A stretch of DNA of 7,675 nt from Methanomicrobiales archaeon (lineage in GTDB: Archaea > Halobacteriota > Methanomicrobia > Methanomicrobiales > Methanospirillaceae), in contig JAAZNH010000088.1 of assembly GCA_012798365.1 (NCBI GenBank), positions 1 through 7,675 of the forward strand. Direction: 5' to 3'. This document shows, piece by piece, positions 1 to 4,145 of the stretch. The translations under genes were made by a program, and so were the position numbers. The notes below the pieces were generated by a model that was not told the origin of the DNA, made no database searches, and saw only the letters and a list, made by a program, of their open reading frames with translations. Positions within the stretch are counted from its first letter, which is position 1. Each line of letters begins with the position of its first letter.

Positions 1-71
1 GAGCCCGGTTCATCATCACGGTCCCGCGGGGGATGTTCCGGTATGGAACCTCACCTGCCGTATCCGTCTAA
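1..71 (+). CDS. C-terminal end of a probable histidine kinase (partial, 5' end outside window)
   Basis: A reading frame enters from the left edge and stops at TAA 69-71. Its visible end reads (G)ARFIITVPRGMFRY followed by a short tail. The pattern G-A-x-F-x-I-x-x-P-x-G resembles the last beta strand and end of the HATPase_c domain in methanogen sensor kinases, where the ATP-binding domain closes the protein. If so, this is the tail of a cytoplasmic or membrane-anchored sensor kinase on the + strand. Only about 23 codons are visible, so catalytic boxes (H, N, G1, G2) cannot be checked and the call rests on one short motif. It converges on the PAS protein gene ending at 263. It could instead be the end of an unrelated protein. 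Confidence 0.5.
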   Translation, partial: ARFIITVPRGMFRYGTSPAVSV

Positions 72-86
72 CGGGTAAGGGGACCG

Positions 87-92
87 AAAAAA
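87..92 (-). terminator. Oligo-T tract on the minus strand, possible terminator of the PAS gene
   Basis: Six A residues on the + strand read as T6 on the minus strand, about 170 bases after the stop of the PAS protein gene. The rest of the 72-262 gap shows no supported gene. It also contains a 10-bp palindrome at 192-201, which can occur by chance in GC-rich DNA. Confidence 0.2.
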
Positions 93-146
93 CACAATTA
101 CCAACCGGCGGATACTTCCTGTCCGGATGCGCAGGAGTTCTGCCTG

Positions 147-152
147 TTTTTT
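147..152 (+). terminator. Oligo-T tract, possible terminator of the left-edge gene
   Basis: Six consecutive T residues lie about 75 bases after the TAA at 69-71. Archaeal RNA polymerase can stop at U-tracts without a strong hairpin. The tract is short and no clear stem precedes it, so this is only a candidate. Confidence 0.25.
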
Positions 153-262
153 CAACCGGCCTGGAAGCGCCCCGAGCGTTCTCAACAATTGACCCGCGGG
201 TAAAATCCGCAGGGCGCAGCTAACTAACCAGCCGACGAACCGCCCCACTACCCGGCAACAAC

Positions 263-1315
263 TCATTGTGCGGACGGCATGCCACACTCGGGTTCCGAGA
301 GGTCCCGGACCGTGCTCATGACTGCCGGCATCCCGAAGTATTCCGTGATACGGCTGCTGAATTCCACCGGAATGATGGACCCGTCCTTTCTTTTCTGGCC
401 GGTCCGGAAAAGGATATGACCGCGGGCCTGGAACTGGCGCAGGATCTCGGAGTTGAAGAGGTCATCAGGGTGGGTATCGAAGTCCCGTATGTTCATCTGC
501 ATGAACTCTTTTTTCGAGTAGCCGAGATACCGGGTGGCGATGACATTGGCCTCAAAGATCCGGCCGTCAAGATCATGCAAAAAGATCGCATCGCTGGCGC
601 CGTCAAAGAGGGTCCGGTACCGGAGCTCGGACTCGATGAGTTCATCCCTCACGCGTTTGCTGCTGCTGATCTCGACAAGCGAACAGATGATGATATCCTC
701 GTTAGAGACCGAGGCGGTCACAAGCACCCAGATGATCTCGCGGTCATGCCGGCGCAGCGCGATCTCCATATCTGTTATCTTCCCGTCATGGACCAGTGCC
801 TCCATAAAACGGGTCTCCTGCAGCTCATCAAGCCAGAGATCGGAGACCTTCCGGCGGAGAAGATCGTCCGGAGGAAAACCCAGGATGGCCGCTGCCATCG
901 CATTGGCCATGAGGACCTGCTGGCTCTGGCGGTCAAAGGTGAGGATCCCTGCCTGCGAGTTCTGGACAATCTCCCGGTACTTCCGGTCCTGCAGGGCCTG
1001 GCCGGACAATGCGGAGACCACGATGCCAAGCGAGACGAAGACATAGAAGAATGCGACACCGGCGGCATAGTGCCGGATATCGGCCGGGCCATAGAGCCAC
1101 GTGAGCAGCAAAAACACCCAGCCCAGGCCGACCGTGAAATAGACCGCATACCGGGGATAGGACCAGGCCATGAGGAGGATCGGCACGATATAGAAGTACG
1201 GGAAGATGTCGATATACCCGTTTTTTAACGAGAAGATGGAGATGAGGATGATCCCGATTGTGAGCAGTGCCGTTGCCGCCAGCGTAAAGGTCCTGTTGGG
1301 TGAGATCGTGTTCAT
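263..1315 (-). CDS. Membrane-anchored double-PAS sensor protein without an output domain
   Basis: A 350-residue protein. Four hydrophobic helices lie at about 9-29, 36-52, 57-75 and 82-104, then two PAS domains at about 112-218 and 232-338. PAS2 is the clearer one, with ESELRYRTLFDGASDAIFLHD near 229 and DGSIIPVEFSSR near 311. PAS domains sense small ligands, redox state or light, or mediate protein contacts, so the likely role is membrane-associated signal perception. Unlike most archaeal PAS proteins it ends about ten residues after PAS2, with no histidine kinase, GGDEF or methyl-accepting domain; it may signal through a partner kinase. The ATG at 1315-1313 is well supported: AAGGAG lies five bases upstream and a TATA-like element about 50 bases upstream. 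The membrane module resembles that of the kinase starting at 7174. Ligand and partner are unknown. Confidence 0.85.
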   Translation of the reverse strand: MNTISPNRTFTLAATALLTIGIILISIFSLKNGYIDIFPYFYIVPILLMAWSYPRYAVYFTVGLGWVFLLLTWLYGPADIRHYAAGVAFFYVFVSLGIVVSALSGQALQDRKYREIVQNSQAGILTFDRQSQQVLMANAMAAAILGFPPDDLLRRKVSDLWLDELQETRFMEALVHDGKITDMEIALRRHDREIIWVLVTASVSNEDIIICSLVEISSSKRVRDELIESELRYRTLFDGASDAIFLHDLDGRIFEANVIATRYLGYSKKEFMQMNIRDFDTHPDDLFNSEILRQFQARGHILFRTGQKRKDGSIIPVEFSSRITEYFGMPAVMSTVRDLSEPECGMPSAQ

Positions 1316-1320
1316 GAGGT

Positions 1321-1326
1321 CTCCTT
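1321..1326 (-). promoter_or_regulatory. Shine-Dalgarno site of the PAS protein gene
   Basis: The minus strand reads AAGGAG five bases before the ATG at 1315. It fixes the start codon and shows that the message has a leader. Confidence 0.7.
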
Positions 1327-1361
1327 CCCTGTTTCGTATGCTGGGAGATGGGTGCAGGGGC

Positions 1362-1369
1362 TATTATAG
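1362..1369 (-). promoter_or_regulatory. TATA-like box of the PAS protein gene
   Basis: The minus strand reads CTATAATA inside otherwise GC-rich DNA, about 50 bases before the ATG. With usual archaeal spacing (start about 25 bases downstream) it predicts a leader of roughly 25 bases that includes the AAGGAG site. Confidence 0.5.
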
Positions 1370-1511
1370 TTATTGCCGCGGGGCCGGGCGGTCCGGGTCC
1401 TTTCCGGTACAACTTGCTGACCGGGTTGTTTGCGGTGAAAAAATCGCGGCATGCCGGACACCCTGAGACCCGGGCGGCATCTGACACCAGGGAACGCGGG
1501 AGAAAACCGGC

Positions 1512-1520
1512 CTGTTATTA
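1512..1520 (+). promoter_or_regulatory. Possible promoter of the small membrane protein gene
   Basis: TGTTATTA, preceded by AAAACCGG as a possible BRE-like stretch, lies about 35-40 bases before the ATG at 1554. A start about 25 bases downstream would leave a leader of 10-15 bases, consistent with the absence of a visible Shine-Dalgarno site. Apart from this and the divergent PAS promoter, the 1316-1553 gap shows no gene. Confidence 0.3.
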
Positions 1521-1553
1521 CCCGGCAGGGACAATAGTTCAGCGAAGCAGCAC

Positions 1554-2093
1554 ATGGCAGACCCGGTCTTTTGTAGTGACAAAAAAGCGGTGATCCGGAT
1601 CATCGCCTCGTTCCTTGCCGGGATCCTTGCCATCCCGCTTTGTATCGGCCTGTACTACAACTGCCCGCTGCACACTACGGTTGGCCTTGTCGGGTCCATC
1701 CTCATCTTCCAGCCGGTTGCAGCTGCCATCGGGATCGCGCTTGGGATCCCGGCGGTTCCCACGCTCCTCATCATGCTCTCGACCGGCACCGGGGTCATTT
1801 ACCTCTTCTTTGGGATCTGCGACCTGTTTGCAAACCGTTCGGAATGGCTCCGGAACCATCTGGATGCCGTGAACGCCATAGCGAAACGTTCCGCCCTGTT
1901 TGCAAAGTATGGCATCTTCACATTCATCCCGTTCATCTGGGTGCCGGGCGTGGGGCTCTACGGCTGCGTCCTCCTCGCGTGGCTCTTTGGCTGGCGGGAT
2001 CTGCGGGGCGTCAGCATCATCCTTGCCGGCTGGATGCTGGCATCGCTGCTCGTGGTCGGGGCAACGATCGGCGTTCTTGGCGCAATCAGCTGA
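1554..2093 (+). CDS. Small multi-drug export family (COG2426-like) membrane protein
   Basis: A 179-residue integral membrane protein. Hydrophobic segments lie at about 13-33, 42-62, 65-90, 118-146 (probably a re-entrant or hairpin segment) and 152-178. A polar, charged loop at about 91-116 separates the two halves. The motif KYGIFTFIPFIWVPGVGLYG (118-137), a Pro/Gly-rich break in a hydrophobic stretch, resembles the conserved core of the family annotated 'putative small multi-drug export protein', and the length fits. The family name rests on weak functional evidence; neither substrate nor transport is established, and similarity to DedA-type membrane proteins is possible. The ATG at 1554 has no clear Shine-Dalgarno site, so the message may be nearly leaderless. 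The gene stands alone between a divergent PAS gene and the convergent thiamine unit. Confidence 0.6.
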   Translation: MADPVFCSDKKAVIRIIASFLAGILAIPLCIGLYYNCPLHTTVGLVGSILIFQPVAAAIGIALGIPAVPTLLIMLSTGTGVIYLFFGICDLFANRSEWLRNHLDAVNAIAKRSALFAKYGIFTFIPFIWVPGVGLYGCVLLAWLFGWRDLRGVSIILAGWMLASLLVVGATIGVLGAIS

Positions 2094-2124
2094 AAAATAG
2101 TGAAGAGAAAAACCGGGGGAAAAA
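2093..2124 (-). terminator. Triple oligo-T region ending the thiM-thiE-PE unit
   Basis: On the minus strand, three T5 tracts (complement of A runs at 2120-2124, 2108-2112 and 2093-2097) follow the stop at 2153 within 30-60 bases. Clustered U-tracts are typical archaeal stop signals. The last tract reaches the stop codon of the convergent membrane protein gene. Confidence 0.5.
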
Positions 2125-2152
2125 CAAGCGCAAGAGTGGTCCACCCCGGGCT

Positions 2153-2539
2153 TCAGGCTTTCGCCTTCATCACAAGCCACTCCTTCTCTCCGGCCTTCCT
2201 GAACCGGACAAGGAGATATTTCCCCAAAAAACGCCGGCCTGAGAGGATAACCTCGATCCGTTCTTCGCCCCATGCAAGGACTTCTGCCGTCCCGGCATCG
2301 GCAATGGACACCCTGCCGGCGCCATACTCTCCCTCGGGGATGGTGCCTTCAAACCCGGCATAGGAGAGATCATGGTCCTCGACCGCGATCGCAAGCCGCC
2401 GGTCCCCGGGGTTTTCCGGCAGGCCCTTTGGCACGGCCCAGCTCTTCAGCACGCCATCGTGTTCGATCCGGAGATCGAAATGGTGGTGCTTTGCTGCATG
2501 GTCATGGAGCACGAACCGGGGCAGGGCGGGACCGCTCAT
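2153..2539 (-). CDS. Stand-alone LigD-type 3'-phosphoesterase (PE domain)
   Basis: A 128-residue protein consisting only of the PE domain found at the N terminus of bacterial LigD. The family is metal-dependent (Mn) and trims 3' ends in non-homologous end joining, removing 3'-terminal ribonucleotides and 3'-phosphates. The active-site pattern is intact: H14, H20, D22 and R24 in the HDHAAKHHHFDLR block, then H56 and Y60 in VEDHDLSYAGFEG. These match Pseudomonas LigD H42, H48, D50, R52, H84 and Y88 with a constant offset of 28. Other hallmarks are DGVLKSWAVPKG (28-39) and FEGTIPEGEYGAG (63-75). No ligase or polymerase domain is attached, as in other archaeal stand-alone PEs. Its ATG overlaps the thiE stop (ATGA), so translational coupling with a thiamine gene is likely. 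A ligase partner is not visible here. Confidence 0.93.
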   Translation of the reverse strand: MSGPALPRFVLHDHAAKHHHFDLRIEHDGVLKSWAVPKGLPENPGDRRLAIAVEDHDLSYAGFEGTIPEGEYGAGRVSIADAGTAEVLAWGEERIEVILSGRRFLGKYLLVRFRKAGEKEWLVMKAKA

Positions 2540-3174
2540 CGCCGGCCCGGTCCTTTCGCCCGTACAATCAGGGCTTTCATGGTACGGGAAGCTTCCGTGA
2601 TATCCGGCGCCGACACAACCGCAGAGATCACGGCAACCCCGTCCGCCCCGGCCCGGATCACGTCCGTTACATTCGAAGGCCCGATTCCGCCGATAGCAAG
2701 GACCGGGATCCGCACGGCTTTTTTCATCCGGGCGAGTTCGGCAAGGCCAAGGCCCGGCCCGGCATCGGCTTTTGATCCGGTAGAGAAGACCGGGCTGAGC
2801 ACGACATAATCCGCCCCGGCCCGCTCGGCTTCCCGGGCCTCCTCAATACTCCCGGCCGATACCCCGATGATAAAACCCGGCGGGGACAGCTGCCGGGCCA
2901 CGTCCGGCCGTATGTCATCCTGGCCCAGGTGGATGCCGTCGGCCCCGCAGGCAAGGGCAACGTCAAGCCGGTCATTGACGAGAAAAAGGGCGCCAGCTGG
3001 ACGGGTATGGGCAAGGATCTCCCGGCCGACCTGCACAAGGTCCCGGCTTTCCATGTGTTTGTCCCGGAGCTGGATTGCGTCAGCCCCGCCACGAACCGCC
3101 CGCCGGGCGATCTCCGCATGCGGGATCCCGCCCGCGAGGGTTTCGTCCGTGATCACGTAGAGGTCAAACGGCAT
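2536..3174 (-). CDS. thiE: Thiamine-phosphate synthase
   Basis: A 212-residue TIM-barrel enzyme joining HMP-pyrophosphate and hydroxyethylthiazole phosphate to give thiamine phosphate in the cytoplasm. Family motifs occur in order: AIQLRDK (33-39, pyrophosphate and Mg site), LVNDRLDVA (65-73), DGIHLGQDD (79-87), VVLSPVFSTGSK (124-135), PVLAIGGI (157-164) and VAVISAV (180-186). The segment usually written GPVFPTxTK appears here as SPVFSTGSK, keeping Thr132 and Lys135 but replacing two nearby residues; IGVSAGS stands where IGxSTH is common. Length is normal. It starts seven bases after the thiM stop and ends in a 4-base overlap with PE, so it is the middle gene of a co-transcribed unit. No Shine-Dalgarno site is visible in the short gap, which suggests re-initiation. 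It is the monofunctional ThiE, not the ThiN domain used by many archaea. Confidence 0.95.
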   Translation of the reverse strand: MPFDLYVITDETLAGGIPHAEIARRAVRGGADAIQLRDKHMESRDLVQVGREILAHTRPAGALFLVNDRLDVALACGADGIHLGQDDIRPDVARQLSPPGFIIGVSAGSIEEAREAERAGADYVVLSPVFSTGSKADAGPGLGLAELARMKKAVRIPVLAIGGIGPSNVTDVIRAGADGVAVISAVVSAPDITEASRTMKALIVRAKGPGRR

Positions 3175-3181
3175 ATCCGGG

Positions 3182-3982
3182 TCAGGGAGTGTGGACCTTC
3201 ACGCCCCTGGCAAACTCTGCCGGGGTGAGAGAGGAAAGTTCGTCAAAGAGCGCAGCCTTAAATGATCCCGGGCCGGCAGCCCGGCCAGCTGCCCGTTCCC
3301 CGGCAAGCCCGAACGCTGCCAGTGCCGCTGCCGAGGATTTCACGCGGTCGGGTGAGACAGCTGCAAAAGCGCCGATGACCGATGCCGCCATGCAACCGGT
3401 ACCGGAGATGCTGCCCATCATCGCATGGCCATTATCAACAAGGAGCGTGCGTTTCCCGTCCGTGACAATATCCGTTGCGCCGCTGATGCAGACGATAAAT
3501 CCGGAGGATTTGGAGAAGTCCCGGGCAATCGCAACTGCATCGCCGGTCAGCCCGTGGGAATCAACGCCCCGCACTTTCCCGCCCGTACCGGAAAGGACGC
3601 CGATCTCACCGGCATTACCTTTCAGGATCGCGATATCAACTTCGTCCATGAGGGCATGGACCGTCTCGGTCCGGAACTTCGTTGCCCCGGCACCCACGGG
3701 GTCAAGGATGACCGGGATCTTCTTTTTGTTGGCCGCTTTTCCGGCAAGGATCATAGAGGCTACCTGTGCCTTGTTGAGCGTGCCGATATTCAGGACAAGG
3801 GCGCCGGCCATTGCTGCCATTTCAGCAACTTCCTCCGGGGCATCCGCCATGACCGGGGCTCCACCGGAAGCGAGCGTGATGTTGGCGCAGTCATTGACCG
3901 TAACGTAATTGGTGAGGTGATGCACGAGCGGGCGTTTTTCCCGGACGGCAGATAACAGGTCGGAGAACTCTTTTGGTCGCAT
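3182..3982 (-). CDS. thiM: Hydroxyethylthiazole kinase
   Basis: A 266-residue ribokinase-fold enzyme that phosphorylates 4-methyl-5-(2-hydroxyethyl)thiazole, the salvage route to the thiazole half of thiamine. Signatures in order: HHLTNYVTVNDCAN (21-34), GAPVMADAPEE (41-51), LVLNIGTL (62-69), PVILDPVGAGATKFRT (90-105), ILKGNAGEI (119-127), GVDS (139-142) and GTGC (194-197). Cys197 aligns with the catalytic-site cysteine of the family. Length is typical (about 260-272) and no key residue is missing. The ATG at 3982-3980 follows a weak Shine-Dalgarno-like AGGATGAT at 3995-3988. It is the first gene of thiM-thiE-PE: its product feeds ThiE directly, so the pair recycles environmental thiazole. 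The operator-like repeats upstream suggest repression by a DNA-binding protein. Confidence 0.96.
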   Translation of the reverse strand: MRPKEFSDLLSAVREKRPLVHHLTNYVTVNDCANITLASGGAPVMADAPEEVAEMAAMAGALVLNIGTLNKAQVASMILAGKAANKKKIPVILDPVGAGATKFRTETVHALMDEVDIAILKGNAGEIGVLSGTGGKVRGVDSHGLTGDAVAIARDFSKSSGFIVCISGATDIVTDGKRTLLVDNGHAMMGSISGTGCMAASVIGAFAAVSPDRVKSSAAALAAFGLAGERAAGRAAGPGSFKAALFDELSSLTPAEFARGVKVHTP

Positions 3983-4034
3983 GGAAAATCATCCTGTCAT
4001 GAGAGGGGGATGGGATAGATCTGATCGGACAATG

Positions 4035-4077
4035 TACGTGTAAACGTAGGGGACACTGATAATTAAATACTGATAAT
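4035..4077 (-). promoter_or_regulatory. Promoter and candidate operator of the thiM-thiE-PE unit
   Basis: An AT-rich TATA-like element (TATTTAATTA on the minus strand, about 4060-4069) lies between and partly inside two perfect copies of ACTGATAAT (+ strand 4055-4063 and 4069-4077; centres 14 bp apart). Downstream, near the predicted transcription start, is the inverted repeat TACGT-GTAA-ACGTA (4035-4048). Repeats over the TATA element and start site fit a repressor that blocks TBP or polymerase. The leader would be about 55-60 bases. Thiamine-responsive regulators of the ThiN-domain type (ThiR) are known in archaea and are one candidate; this is inference. Confidence 0.55.
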
Positions 4078-4107
4078 CCGGAAGGAACGCGGGCCCGGTG
4101 AATACGT

Positions 4108-4116
4108 AAAAAAAAA
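4108..4116 (-). terminator. T9 terminator of the desulfurase fusion gene
   Basis: Nine A residues on the + strand read as T9 on the minus strand, about 30 bases after the stop at 4146, with a T5 tract just before it. This separates the fusion gene from the thi promoter, so the two units are probably transcribed independently. Confidence 0.6.
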
Positions 4117-4145
4117 CACGGGAAAAACGGGAACGCCTTCCCCGG

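Noticed and set aside
192..201. Perfect 10-bp palindrome ACCCGCGGGT
   Set aside because: Several palindromes of this length are expected by chance in a window of this size, and no promoter lies next to it.
51..287. 78-codon minus-strand frame in the left intergenic region
   Set aside because: Arg- and Cys-rich composition without a motif; it overlaps the PAS gene end and the left-edge frame, and shows no kinase remnant that could complete the PAS protein.
266..1228. 320-codon open frame on the + strand
   Set aside because: It is antisense to the PAS protein, which has a good ribosome site, promoter and domain content.
3983..4060. TPP riboswitch upstream of thiM
   Set aside because: The leader is only about 55-60 bases and lacks the conserved CTGAGA-type THI-box sequence.
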